The notes: generated by a model not told the origin, from the sequence alone. A stretch of 64,000 nucleotides of DNA from Sphingomonas alba (GCF_023516555.1 NZ_JAMGBD010000001.1:186001-250000); one strand, 5' to 3'. Shown: positions 8,413 to 16,018, numbered from the stretch's first letter. Numbers and translations are program-made.

Positions 8413-8772
8413 TCACCGTAATTGCGCTTTGGCATCCAACCAATCAATCATATGCATGAAGAAGTTGCGATTGCTATTGTCGATAAAAGTATTGAGCCTA
8501 GTCATTAAGACGACTGTGCCGATTACTACCGCTGCGTAATCCCACCCACTCAAATGCCGTGCCAAGAAAGCTACGGCAGCGAACACCACTAGATCCATTA
8601 CCTGGATCTGTCGGTGATCTCTTTTATAGTCGCGCTGGAGCGCTTCATAGACCCCTTGTCGATCCGCATACGCGAACAGATTCTTGTGCACGGCATCACT
8701 CCCTTCAAGGCTAGGGTACCTTACCGAAATAGTCCAATTATACTGTCGAGTGCCTTCCGAATACGTCGCCAT
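8413..8772 (-). CDS. two-span membrane protein, fourth gene of the ubiquitin-like operon
   Basis: A 119-residue protein with a polar N-terminal half (residues 1-57) and a hydrophobic hairpin: segment 1 about residues 58-74 (VMDLVVFAAVAFLARHL) and segment 2 about 77-93, with a short charged tail. I do not recognise a family. Its start overlaps the 3' end of the DUF6527 gene by 52 bases in another frame, which argues for co-expression with the conjugation genes. Its codons are AT-richer than the core genes, like its operon partners. It may be an effector, a membrane anchor or a target. No strong ribosome binding site precedes the ATG. Confidence 0.6.
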   Translation of the reverse strand: MATYSEGTRQYNWTISVRYPSLEGSDAVHKNLFAYADRQGVYEALQRDYKRDHRQIQVMDLVVFAAVAFLARHLSGWDYAAVVIGTVVLMTRLNTFIDNSNRNFFMHMIDWLDAKAQLR

Positions 8773-9179
8773 GCTGGCTGGAGAGAATCAATTGGATCGC
8801 TCTTCGCACTTCGGAATCTGCGCTCCTTCGCCGCGGCGTCTTGAACTTCCTCATTTGACCAAGTGCGGCTGGGAATGACCCGCCCATCCCTTATCCAATA
8901 GTGTGATCGACAGGGCAGATTCCAATTGCCTATCGAAGGATAGAGGGAAGGCCCTCGGCTCGATTCATCCAAGCTCCAATCGATGTTGCCGATTGGGGTG
9001 ATCACCCGTTCTCCGCAGCCGCAAGCGCACAAGTGCGCCGCAACCCTAAACCGCTCGCTGAAGTAGATAATGCCAGGTTCCAAAACCTTCGGCAGGCGTT
9101 CGACGCGTTCTAATTCCAGGCGGTCTAACACGGATATCTTATCGTGGAGCCGGTTTGGACCGTGAGCAGGCTCTGCCAT
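8721..9179 (-). CDS. DUF6527 family protein, ubiquitin-like-system accessory
   Basis: A 152-residue protein. Its core matches DUF6527 as I know it: LEPGIIYFSERFRVAAHLC (residues 33-51), CGCGERVITPIGNIDWSL (53-70) and SLYPSIGNWNLPCRSHYWI (78-96). His49, Cys51, Cys53 and Cys55 could bind metal; Ser82, Ser92 and His93 are other conserved-looking candidates. The family is found next to prokaryotic ubiquitin-like genes, and I recall it being called BubE and proposed to be a peptidase that removes the modifier; treat that as memory, not proof. The ATG at 9179 (MAEPAHGP) lies inside the E1 gene (55-base overlap), preceded by GGAGA about 11 bases upstream. Confidence 0.8.
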   Translation of the reverse strand: MAEPAHGPNRLHDKISVLDRLELERVERLPKVLEPGIIYFSERFRVAAHLCACGCGERVITPIGNIDWSLDESSRGPSLYPSIGNWNLPCRSHYWIRDGRVIPSRTWSNEEVQDAAAKERRFRSAKSDPIDSLQPAWRRIRKALDSIIGLFR

Positions 9180-10312
9180 GTTTGTGGCATCTCCGCGTAG
9201 TAACCAGCATATTTCTTGAACATCATCACCGCCGTCGCCGCATTTAGCGCATTCAGGTCTGCGGTCTGAATATTCGTATGATAGATATTCTCGGCCACCT
9301 CGTGCGCGGGGGTCGTGAATTCGGCTTCTATCATGGGGCGAGATTCGGGACGGCTCAATGTAGTCCGAACCATTCCAGTTAAGCCGGCGGCGCTGCGATC
9401 CAGACCCATTCCGGTGTCGATGAATGGAATGTCTTTCTCGAGCAGCAAAGTTGCGAGTTCTCTTCGGACCCCTTCTTTGTCCACACACACGAACACGAAC
9501 GTGAGTCCTTCCAGCAGCTCGGCATTCGCCGGACTCACAGCCACGTTGTGGTGTTCCACCCTCTTGTGAGATCGAAGATATCGATGCGCCAACAGTTCTG
9601 CCTTTGGCCGCCCTAAATCCTCTCGGATCGCGGGCCCTGGGCTGCGAAAGGTGTTGTGAACTTTCAAAATGTCAGGATCGAACACGACAATCTTATTTAC
9701 GGGAGACTTGCTTAGTAAGTCGACGATGAAGCTGCCAGTTCCACCAACCCCGATCACTCCGACTCTATGAGCCAAGAGATTTTCTCGTAAATCCATCACA
9801 GCAGCTCTGGCCGAGTGTTCATCATTAAAAACAAAAGGATTGTTGTCGTCCTCGACCGAAAGCACGTTTACAAACGGCTTAAGTTCGACATCAGGATATA
9901 GATGGCGGACAGGTGCAGTTATAGCGTCGAAGTGGTGTCGAAACTTCTCGTAGAAATCAACATAGTCCCGAGCTTGTCCATTTTCAGTTTTTTTGAATGA
10001 CCAGAACCAATCGGCATTCACATTGTCAAAAATTAGTCTGTTGTCGGGACCGCCACCAAGTACCAATTGAGTACCATCAATGTTACTCGGGGTCCCACCG
10101 GAGAAGAGGAACTGATGCAGAAACGGGGATTGCCCTGCCACGCCACCCGCTTCCTCCGAAATCGCGTCGATTAGGAGGCCATGTTGAACGGTCAGGTTGG
10201 CATCCAAAAAAGGTACGCGACCCACGATGAAGGCTCCGTGCCGATACAGCGTGAAACCTTCATCCAGGAGCCTTTGGAAGCTGTCGTTATGAGAAGGCGG
10301 TAAGAGAGACAT
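9125..10312 (-). CDS. E1-like ThiF-family adenylyltransferase
   Basis: A 395-residue protein. The ThiF/E1 domain spans about residues 165-380: Gly loop GVGGTGS at 188-194, Asp212 in VVFDPDILKVHN, Asn220, Arg223, Lys237, and FVCVDKEG with Asp278. These are the ATP and adenylation residues that activate the C terminus of a ubiquitin-like protein. Residues 1-150 are an extra domain (FIVGRVPFLDANL, HQFLFSGGTPSNIDG) like the N-terminal extensions of multiubiquitin-associated E1s (possibly DUF6791). The only cysteines are Cys276, beside the active-site Asp, and Cys395, the last residue; none sits in the usual catalytic-loop position. The start overlaps the upstream gene by 26 bases. Confidence 0.88.
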   Translation of the reverse strand: MSLLPPSHNDSFQRLLDEGFTLYRHGAFIVGRVPFLDANLTVQHGLLIDAISEEAGGVAGQSPFLHQFLFSGGTPSNIDGTQLVLGGGPDNRLIFDNVNADWFWSFKKTENGQARDYVDFYEKFRHHFDAITAPVRHLYPDVELKPFVNVLSVEDDNNPFVFNDEHSARAAVMDLRENLLAHRVGVIGVGGTGSFIVDLLSKSPVNKIVVFDPDILKVHNTFRSPGPAIREDLGRPKAELLAHRYLRSHKRVEHHNVAVSPANAELLEGLTFVFVCVDKEGVRRELATLLLEKDIPFIDTGMGLDRSAAGLTGMVRTTLSRPESRPMIEAEFTTPAHEVAENIYHTNIQTADLNALNAATAVMMFKKYAGYYAEMPQTWQSLLTVQTGSTIRYPC

Positions 10313-10532
10313 TGAAGATCATGCCCTTGTGGATCTCAACTTCACCCTTCTTGGGCAGATCTTTGTCCTCTCCGCTTTGCCCCGCTTGGTAGGTAACCTT
10401 ATAGCCGGCGTTCAAATCTGCTCCTTCACCAAAAGCGAGCTGGACGAGCCGATCAAACGTGATCTTTCCCTTGGGCTCGTTGTGGCTGTCGGTGTTGACA
10501 AATATCTCTACAAGATGTTCGTGGTCGTTCAT
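10287..10532 (-). CDS. ubiquitin-like protein, single multiubiquitin-family domain
   Basis: An 81-residue protein with one beta-grasp-like domain. VEIFVNTDSHNEPKGKITFD, LVQLAF, YKVTYQAG and GEVEIHKGMIFNVSLTAFS match the multiubiquitin domain as I know it (strand, LAF helix, VTY strand and a final KEGMIFNV strand). Family members often carry several copies; this has one. The C terminus is ...LTAFS, without Gly-Gly. It is the first gene of a four-gene overlapping operon and the likely modifier. GAGGAG lies 8 bases upstream of the ATG. Confidence 0.85.
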   Translation of the reverse strand: MNDHEHLVEIFVNTDSHNEPKGKITFDRLVQLAFGEGADLNAGYKVTYQAGQSGEDKDLPKKGEVEIHKGMIFNVSLTAFS

Positions 10533-10540
10533 CTCTTGTT

Positions 10541-10590
10541 CTCCTCACAAGATAAATGAGACACGTTTTGTTCCGCGTCAAGATCGCGTG
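10541..10590 (-). promoter_or_regulatory. candidate promoter and ribosome binding site of the ubiquitin-like operon
   Basis: On the minus strand a -35-like TTGACG occupies 10581-10576 and an AT-rich -10-like TTTATC follows with about 19 bases spacing. GAGGAG at 10546-10541 is a clear ribosome binding site. The -10 match is weak, so the promoter call is tentative. Confidence 0.35.
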
Positions 10591-10784
10591 ACTCAGACGT
10601 AAGAAGGGGCTGATTTTTTGAGACGTGCCTCGTCGCCCTCCATCAAGAGGCGTTCGGCACAGGCCCACTATAGCGTCTCAATTTCCGACGCGCGAGTATG
10701 CAAGAACGACTGTCACGCGAGTGAATTGTGGAGTCAGTCGAGTTCACCTTGCGCTGACCCGCCGGCCGGCTTTCGCGTCCCCGC

Positions 10785-10818
10785 CACACAAAGGAAAAGG
10801 GGGCCGCGAACGGCCCCC
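10785..10818 (-). terminator. Rho-independent terminator
   Basis: On the minus strand GGGGGCC and GGCCCCC flank a short loop (10799-10818) and are followed at once by TTTTCCTTT. It lies about 20 bases downstream of the hypothetical gene ending at 10839, so it terminates that gene and insulates the ubiquitin-like operon from it. Confidence 0.8.
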
Positions 10819-10838
10819 GATCCATCCTCGTTCCAGAG

Positions 10839-11129
10839 TCACTTGGAGGCCATGAAGGCCTTCTGGTTAAAGCCGTCCCCGAGCGTCACGCCCTTGGGAA
10901 GCTCGATCGACCTGGCGGCACTGGCGACGGCCTCCGACAGCGACTTGCGCAGATGCTCGTTGGCGAGGTGGCCGATGCCCTCGTTGATTATCGCGAGAAT
11001 ATCGAGGTCGTCGAACAGGCGGAATTTCGGATCGGGATCCGGTTTCTTCCAATGCACGATCTCGCGGTAACGCGGTAGGCACAGCTCCGTGCCGTTGTCC
11101 AACCTGACGGTGTATCCGGCGCATGACAT
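10839..11129 (-). CDS. hypothetical protein
   Basis: A 96-residue soluble protein: an N-terminal part with several short strands (YTVRLDNGTELCLPRYREIV) and a C-terminal helical part (HLANEHLRKSLSEAVASAAR). I do not recognise a family. I chose the ATG at 11129 because AAGGGACG sits just upstream; an ATG six codons further out lacks such a site. It is a single-gene unit with its own terminator. Confidence 0.6.
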   Translation of the reverse strand: MSCAGYTVRLDNGTELCLPRYREIVHWKKPDPDPKFRLFDDLDILAIINEGIGHLANEHLRKSLSEAVASAARSIELPKGVTLGDGFNQKAFMASK

Positions 11130-11479
11130 AGTGACGTCCCTTTCCATTGAAGGTCGTCCGAGGCGGTCGAAGCGGCGAATAAAAAAGCTCGCCTGAGCGC
11201 CTTTGGGCGACTCAACCGAGCGGGGGTCTATTTAATCTAAATTAAGGGACTGGGGAAGGGCGAGCAGTGGCCGAATCTCGCGCGGTGGGATAAGTCTCTG
11301 CCGGTCGGGAGTGATTCCATTCGGGCAACGCTCTTGTGGGCGCCCCTCGGCCGAAAGGCTGGCTCCCGGCACGCAGAATTCAGGTCGTCCGAATCTCGTT
11401 TTCAACAAGCGGGGTTCCCGCTTTCGCGGGAATGACGAAAGAAAGGTTCGCGGGAATGACGATCAGTGAGGCGGCAGCC
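11130..11479. other. intergenic region between a hypothetical gene and rpoD
   Basis: This 350-base gap has no convincing gene. It contains the palindrome TTCCCGCTTTCGCGGGAA (11415-11432), a second TTCGCGGGAATGACG (11447-11461), and the left arm of an inverted repeat that crosses the rpoD stop codon. The CGCGGGAATGAC word is a widespread dispersed repeat in proteobacteria. Confidence 0.55.
11415..11461. repeat. REP-like palindromic element
   Basis: A perfect palindrome of the form TTCCCGC-TT-TCGCGGGAA is followed after 14 bases by a partial direct copy, TTCGCGGGAATGACG. Elements with this core are common intergenic repeats in GC-rich proteobacteria. Confidence 0.6.
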
Positions 11480-11488
11480 TCACTGATC
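11461..11488 (-). terminator. 12-bp inverted repeat spanning the rpoD stop codon
   Basis: GATCAGTGAGGC (11461-11472) and GCCTCACTGATC (11477-11488) are perfect complements around a 4-base loop. The rpoD TGA lies inside the stem. No T run follows on the minus strand, so mRNA 3'-end protection is at least as likely as termination. Confidence 0.5.
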
Positions 11489-13516
11489 GAGAAAGGAGCG
11501 CATCTTCCGCGACCGCGACGGATGCTTCAGCTTCCGCAAAGCCTTTGCCTCGATCTGACGGATGCGTTCGCGGGTGACGCTGAACTGCTGGCCGACTTCT
11601 TCCAGCGTGTGATCGGTGTTCATGCCGATGCCGAAGCGCATGCGGAGCACGCGTTCTTCGCGTGGGGTTAGGCTCGCCAGCACGCGGGTGACGGTTTCCT
11701 TGAGGTTGGCCTGGATCGCCGCATCGACGGGGATGACGGCGTTCTTGTCCTCGATGAAATCGCCCAGGTGGCTGTCTTCCTCGTCGCCGATCGGCGTTTC
11801 GAGGCTGATCGGCTCCTTGGCGATCTTCATCACCTTGCGGACCTTCTCCAGCGGCATGGAGAGGCGCTCGGCCAGCTCTTCCGGCGTCGGCTCACGGCCG
11901 CATTCGTGGAGGAACTGGCGCGAGGTGCGGACCAACTTGTTGATCGTTTCGATCATGTGGACCGGGATACGGATGGTGCGTGCCTGGTCGGCGATCGAGC
12001 GGGTGATCGCCTGCCGGATCCACCAGGTGGCGTAGGTCGAGAATTTATAGCCGCGGCGGTACTCGAACTTGTCGACCGCCTTCATCAGGCCGATGTTGCC
12101 TTCCTGGATGAGGTCCAGGAACTGCAGGCCGCGGTTGGTGTATTTCTTGGCGATGGAGATGACGAGGCGGAGGTTCGCCTCGACCATTTCCTTCTTGGCG
12201 ATGCGGGCTTCGCGTTCGCCTTTCTGGATCTGGTTGACGATGCGGCGGAACTCGGCGAGCGCCATGCCGGTCGACTGGGCGATCTCGCTGATTTCGCCGC
12301 GGATGCGCTCGACCGTGTCGCCCTCGGCGTCGGCGAAGGCGGCCCACTTCTTGTCGGTGGCGGACGCGCGCTTCAGCCATTTGTCGTCGAGCTCATTGCC
12401 CATGTAGCTGTCGAGGAAGGCCTTGCGCGGCACGCGGTGACGCTCGGCGAGGCGGAGCATCTGGCCACCGAGCGCGGTCAGGCGGCGGTTGTAGCTGTAG
12501 AGCTGGTCGACGAGATATTCGATCTTCGACGCGTGGAACTGGACGCTCTCGACGAGGGCGGTCAGCTCTTCCGACAGCTTCTGGTACTTCTTCTCGTCGG
12601 CGGGGGCGAAGGCCTGTGCGTTGCCGAAGGCCTCGAGCCGGGCCTGCTGCACCTTGGAGAATTTCTTGTAGGTCGCCGTGATCTGCGCGAACCGCTCAAG
12701 CGCCAGCGGTTTCAGCTGCTCTTCCATCTGGGCGAGGGAGAGGGTGTTGTCCTCGTCCTCTTCCTCCGTGGGGCGCGGCGTGCGGCGTTCGGTGAGCTCG
12801 TCCTCCTCGTCCTCGGCGGCGGGCTCTTCCTCGACGTCTTCCTCTTCCTTGATGGTCGGGCCGGCGGTCTTCTCGCTGATTTCGCCGTCGCCTTCGCCGT
12901 CCTCATTCTCGGACTCGCTGATCTGCTCGGCCGTCGGGCCCTTGGAGACCATGGCGTCGAGGTCGAGGATCTCGCGGAGCTGCATGCTGCCTTCGTTCAG
13001 CATGTTCGACCATTCGATGATGGCGTTGAAGGTGATGGGGGATTCGCAGAGGCCCCAGATCATGGTGTCGCGGCCGGCCTCGATGCGCTTGGCGATGGCG
13101 ATCTCGCCTTCGCGGCTGAGCAGCTCCACCGCGCCCATCTCGCGCAGGTACATGCGGACCGGGTCGTCGGTGCGGTCGACGGCTTCCTTCTTGACCGCGG
13201 CGGCAGGGCGGGGGCCGCCATCGTCGAGGGGATCGACCTCGTCTTCCTGGGGTTCGTCCTCTTTCTCGTCCTCGTCGTCCGAATCCTCGGCGCTCTCGAC
13301 GATGTTGACGCCCATCTCGCTGATCGCGGACATGATGTCCTCGATCTGCTCGGACGACATCTGGTCCTGCGGCAGGGCTTCGTTGAGCTCGTCATAAGTG
13401 ATGACGCCGCGTTTCTTGGCACGGGCGATCAGCTTCTTGATCTGAGCATCGTTGAGGTCGATCAGCGGGGCATCGCCGCCTTCGGCCTCGATTTCGGGGG
13501 TTTCGTTTTTCGCCAT
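11480..13516 (-). CDS. rpoD: RNA polymerase primary sigma factor RpoD (sigma-70)
   Basis: A 678-residue sigma factor. Region 1.1 is followed by an acidic Glu/Asp-rich linker and a large non-conserved region. Region 1.2 contains [15 protein letters not shown], region 2 [19 protein letters not shown] and [17 protein letters not shown], and region 4.2 [20 protein letters not shown]. It directs core polymerase to housekeeping promoters. The start MAKNETPE at 13516 is preferred over an upstream in-frame codon because of family N termini and its closeness to dnaG (13 bases). It follows dnaG as in the classical macromolecular-synthesis operon. Confidence 0.98.
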   Translation of the reverse strand: MAKNETPEIEAEGGDAPLIDLNDAQIKKLIARAKKRGVITYDELNEALPQDQMSSEQIEDIMSAISEMGVNIVESAEDSDDEDEKEDEPQEDEVDPLDDGGPRPAAAVKKEAVDRTDDPVRMYLREMGAVELLSREGEIAIAKRIEAGRDTMIWGLCESPITFNAIIEWSNMLNEGSMQLREILDLDAMVSKGPTAEQISESENEDGEGDGEISEKTAGPTIKEEEDVEEEPAAEDEEDELTERRTPRPTEEEDEDNTLSLAQMEEQLKPLALERFAQITATYKKFSKVQQARLEAFGNAQAFAPADEKKYQKLSEELTALVESVQFHASKIEYLVDQLYSYNRRLTALGGQMLRLAERHRVPRKAFLDSYMGNELDDKWLKRASATDKKWAAFADAEGDTVERIRGEISEIAQSTGMALAEFRRIVNQIQKGEREARIAKKEMVEANLRLVISIAKKYTNRGLQFLDLIQEGNIGLMKAVDKFEYRRGYKFSTYATWWIRQAITRSIADQARTIRIPVHMIETINKLVRTSRQFLHECGREPTPEELAERLSMPLEKVRKVMKIAKEPISLETPIGDEEDSHLGDFIEDKNAVIPVDAAIQANLKETVTRVLASLTPREERVLRMRFGIGMNTDHTLEEVGQQFSVTRERIRQIEAKALRKLKHPSRSRKMRSFLDQ

Positions 13517-13529
13517 ATTAATTCGCCGC

Positions 13530-15377
13530 TTACTCACTGCTGGCGAGGGACGCCAGCCTGTTATCCACATCACGGATCGCCGCACGCAAATGCGCCTGCT
13601 TGGCAAGCCGTTCTTCGGTGATTTCCGCCTTCAGTTCGTCCGTCGCCTGGTTGAAGGCGTTTTCCAATAATCCCTTGTCCACCAGCATCATCAAAACGCC
13701 TTCGAACTCGCGATATGCGCGCGCTGGATCGGCGTCCTTCTGGTTGAAAGAGAAGCTTGTGCGATCGGGACGCAGCAACTTCGCCGCCAAAGGCTGATGT
13801 TCGCTGTCCCTTAATGTGGTTTCCAGCAGGGCCGAATCAAGGCTGGGGTGTGAAAGCGCGAATTCGACCAGGAAGTCGCGGAGCGCCGCCAGCGGTTTGT
13901 CGGCGATGCGGAAGAGCGAGACCTGCTCGACATGGTCGTGCAGCACGCTCGGGTGGCGGATGCAGCCGGCGACCACCGCCGCCGCCATCGCCGGGGCGAC
14001 GCCGATCTGTGAAATGGCGCGGGCAGCTTGGCCGACCGGGGGGGTCGGGGGCGTAAACTTGCCCCGCTTCCACTCGCCGCGGCGGGTGAAGGCCTGGCCC
14101 TGCTGCTGGGTCTGCTGGCTGCGGAACTGGCTATCGAACCGGCCCAGCCATTCGTCGCGGTAGAGCTGGCGGACGTTGGGGTCGGCGATGGCCTGCGTGT
14201 GGTCGAGCAGCCGCTTGCGGAGGCCGGCACGGGCTTCTGGCGTGTCGAGCGGCGCGGCATCGACTTCGGCTCGCCACAGTCGATCGACGAGCGGCTCGGA
14301 GAGTTCGAGCAAGGCCTCGAATGCCGCCTTGCCGCCGGAGCGGACGACATCGTCGGGATCCTGGCCCGCGGGCAAGGCGACGAAACGCAGGGTACGGTCG
14401 GGGCTGAGGTGCGGAAGGGCGCGCAAGGCGGCTCGGACGGCGGCCTTCTGTCCGGCGGCATCGCCATCGAAGCAGCAGATCGGCGCCGGCTCCAGCCGCC
14501 ACAGCCGCTCCAGCTGGTGCTCGGTCAGTGCGGTGCCGAGCGGCGCGACGACTTCGCCGATGCCCGCCTGGTCGAGCGCGATGACGTCCATCTGCCCTTC
14601 GACGATGAGGACTCGGCCCGCCTTGCGGCTGGCGGGGCCGGCGAGGTCGAGGTTGAACAGGGTGCGGCCCTTGTCGAAGAGCGGCGTGTCCGGGCTGTTG
14701 AGATATTTGGGCTCGCCGTCGCCGAGGATGCGGGCGGAAAAGGCTACGACGCGGCCACGCGGGTCGCGGATCGGGAAGGTCAGGCGGCCGCGGAACCGGT
14801 CGTAAGGTTCCTTCTTGTCCTCATGCTGGATGAGGAGGCCGGCTTCGACCAGCTTGTCGTTGCCGAAGGTCTCCAGCGCCTTCTTCAGTTTGCCGCGCGA
14901 ATCCGGGGCGAGGCCGAAGCCGAACTTCTTCTTCGTCGCGTCCGAGATGCCGCGCTGCTTGAGATATTTGCGGGCGTCTCCCCCCTCGACCCCATCCAGC
15001 TGCTCGACGAACCAGCGCTGCGCGGCTTCCGTGACGTCGTAGAGACCGGCGGAGCGCTCGGCCTGCTCCTTTGCGCGCGGGTCCATGGCCGGGACTTCCA
15101 TGCCGGCCTTGCCCGCCAGTTCCTTGACGGCGTCCATGAAAGGTAGGCCCCGCGCGTCGGTTAGAAAGCGGATGGCGTCGCCATGCGCCCCGCAGCCGAA
15201 GCAGTGATAAAAGTGCTTCTCGTCATTGACGTAGAAGCTCGGTGTCTTCTCGTTGTGGAACGGGCAGCACGCCTTGAACTCGCGCCCCGCCTTGATGAGC
15301 TTCACCGACGGCGCAAGTATCGCGGACAGCAAGGTCCGCGAGCGCAATTCGTCCAGCCATTGCGGGGAAAGGGTCAC
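13530..15377 (-). CDS. dnaG: DNA primase DnaG
   Basis: A 615-residue primase that lays RNA primers for replication. The N-terminal CHC2 zinc finger is visible ([12 protein letters not shown] then [13 protein letters not shown]), then the catalytic core with the TOPRIM segment [20 protein letters not shown] and [10 protein letters not shown], and a C-terminal helicase-binding domain that is weakly conserved. The usual N terminus ([12 protein letters not shown]) points to a GTG start at 15377; a TTG at 15413 gives 12 extra residues and has no better ribosome binding site. It is followed at 13 bases by rpoD. Perfect DnaA boxes lie at its 3' end and upstream of it. Confidence 0.97.
   Translation of the reverse strand: MTLSPQWLDELRSRTLLSAILAPSVKLIKAGREFKACCPFHNEKTPSFYVNDEKHFYHCFGCGAHGDAIRFLTDARGLPFMDAVKELAGKAGMEVPAMDPRAKEQAERSAGLYDVTEAAQRWFVEQLDGVEGGDARKYLKQRGISDATKKKFGFGLAPDSRGKLKKALETFGNDKLVEAGLLIQHEDKKEPYDRFRGRLTFPIRDPRGRVVAFSARILGDGEPKYLNSPDTPLFDKGRTLFNLDLAGPASRKAGRVLIVEGQMDVIALDQAGIGEVVAPLGTALTEHQLERLWRLEPAPICCFDGDAAGQKAAVRAALRALPHLSPDRTLRFVALPAGQDPDDVVRSGGKAAFEALLELSEPLVDRLWRAEVDAAPLDTPEARAGLRKRLLDHTQAIADPNVRQLYRDEWLGRFDSQFRSQQTQQQGQAFTRRGEWKRGKFTPPTPPVGQAARAISQIGVAPAMAAAVVAGCIRHPSVLHDHVEQVSLFRIADKPLAALRDFLVEFALSHPSLDSALLETTLRDSEHQPLAAKLLRPDRTSFSFNQKDADPARAYREFEGVLMMLVDKGLLENAFNQATDELKAEITEERLAKQAHLRAAIRDVDNRLASLASSE
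13561..13569 (+). promoter_or_regulatory. perfect DnaA box inside the 3' end of dnaG
   Basis: TTATCCACA, the exact 9-base DnaA consensus, in the last codons of dnaG, about 45 bases upstream of the rpoD start. Confidence 0.4.
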
Positions 15378-15499
15378 ATCACCAGCGATAATGACTCGGG
15401 CCGGACTGCTCAACCGAGTCGGTAATTTTGCCCAACTACTAATAGGCGAAATTCCGGCAGTGGCCCCAACATGTTGAATCAGAAAGATTCATTCCATCC

Positions 15500-15508
15500 T
15501 GTGGATAA
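15500..15508 (-). promoter_or_regulatory. perfect DnaA box upstream of dnaG
   Basis: TGTGGATAA is the reverse complement of the exact DnaA consensus. It lies in the 215-base gap between dnaG and the divergent small membrane protein gene, where a dnaG promoter is expected. Confidence 0.45.
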
Positions 15509-15592
15509 GTGTTTTTGGGGTTAACCTGTTCCCGTTCCGTAACAAGGCGGCGCAAGATCGCTTCGACGGAATTCTTAGGGGAGGGGTTTCCT

Positions 15593-15964
15593 ATGTTGAA
15601 CATGGTCAGCGGGCTTGCCCGCACACTCTACATCATCGTCGCCATCGTTACGGGGTTCGTGGCCCTGCCGATGGTGGTTGTTCCGGTGTGGCTGGTCTTC
15701 CTGGGCCTGGTTGCCGGCATAACCTTGCCGCAGGACCGCTATGTTACCGCCGGTGTCACGGTCATCGCCTTGCCGATCCTCGGCGCGGCCATCGCCAATA
15801 TTCCGGCAATCGGCGCGCAGCTCGCCGCGATCTGCGGCAATTTGCAGCTCGGCATGGCCGGCGCCCTCTTCACCGCAATGGCGATCCGTCTTTATGGCCT
15901 GGCGGTCGAAGGCATCCCGGGCCTTGGAGCAATGATGCCGGGCGGCAAAAGAGCCACCGCATAA
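15593..15964 (+). CDS. small multi-span membrane protein
   Basis: A 123-residue hydrophobic protein with about four membrane segments (TLYIIVAIVTGFVALPMVVV, VWLVFLGLVAGITL, VTVIALPILGAAIANI and a final amphipathic segment). No family is recognised. The start at 15593 follows AGGGGAGGGG by about 6 bases. It is a single gene, divergent from dnaG, with a strong terminator behind it. Confidence 0.75.
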   Translation: MLNMVSGLARTLYIIVAIVTGFVALPMVVVPVWLVFLGLVAGITLPQDRYVTAGVTVIALPILGAAIANIPAIGAQLAAICGNLQLGMAGALFTAMAIRLYGLAVEGIPGLGAMMPGGKRATA

Positions 15965-15985
15965 GTTCCAGCATTCGGGAAATTG

Positions 15986-16018
15986 GGCTCCGCCGTCGCC
16001 GACGGCGGGGCCTTTTTT
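15986..16018 (+). terminator. Rho-independent terminator
   Basis: A GC-rich hairpin, CCGCCGTC-GCC-GACGGCGG with flanking GGC and GCC, runs directly into CCTTTTTTAT. It ends the membrane-protein transcript, and its T run touches the stop codon of the convergent YqeY gene. Confidence 0.85.

Larger units (their letters stand above)
10533..10838. other. intergenic region upstream of the ubiquitin-like operon
   Basis: This 306-base gap holds the operon promoter candidate, a GCCGGCCGGCTTTCGCG fragment near 10760 shared with the dispersed repeats at 6635 and 39957, and the terminator of the next gene. I see no gene, integrase, tRNA or clear attachment site in it. Confidence 0.5.

Noticed and set aside
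8104-8447. Short minus-strand frames crossing the tandem repeat (peptides like KVDEVDDPPF and KVTQVTTPRF)
   Set aside because: Their apparent peptide repeat is only the translation of the DNA repeat; there is no ribosome binding site or start shared with relatives that I know of.
8413-10532. Reading the E1-like gene as thiamine or molybdopterin MoeB/ThiF
   Set aside because: Its N-terminal extension, the multiubiquitin-like partner and the DUF6527 neighbour do not fit sulfur-carrier biosynthesis, and no ThiS or MoaD gene with Gly-Gly is present.
11768-13621. A 617-codon open frame antisense to rpoD
   Set aside because: It mirrors the rpoD codons in GC-rich DNA; the composition (Leu, Gly, Asp, Val runs) and lack of any domain mark it as a shadow, while rpoD shows every sigma-70 region.
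14028-15146. A 372-codon open frame antisense to dnaG
   Set aside because: Same reason: it complements the codons of the primase and has no motif of its own.
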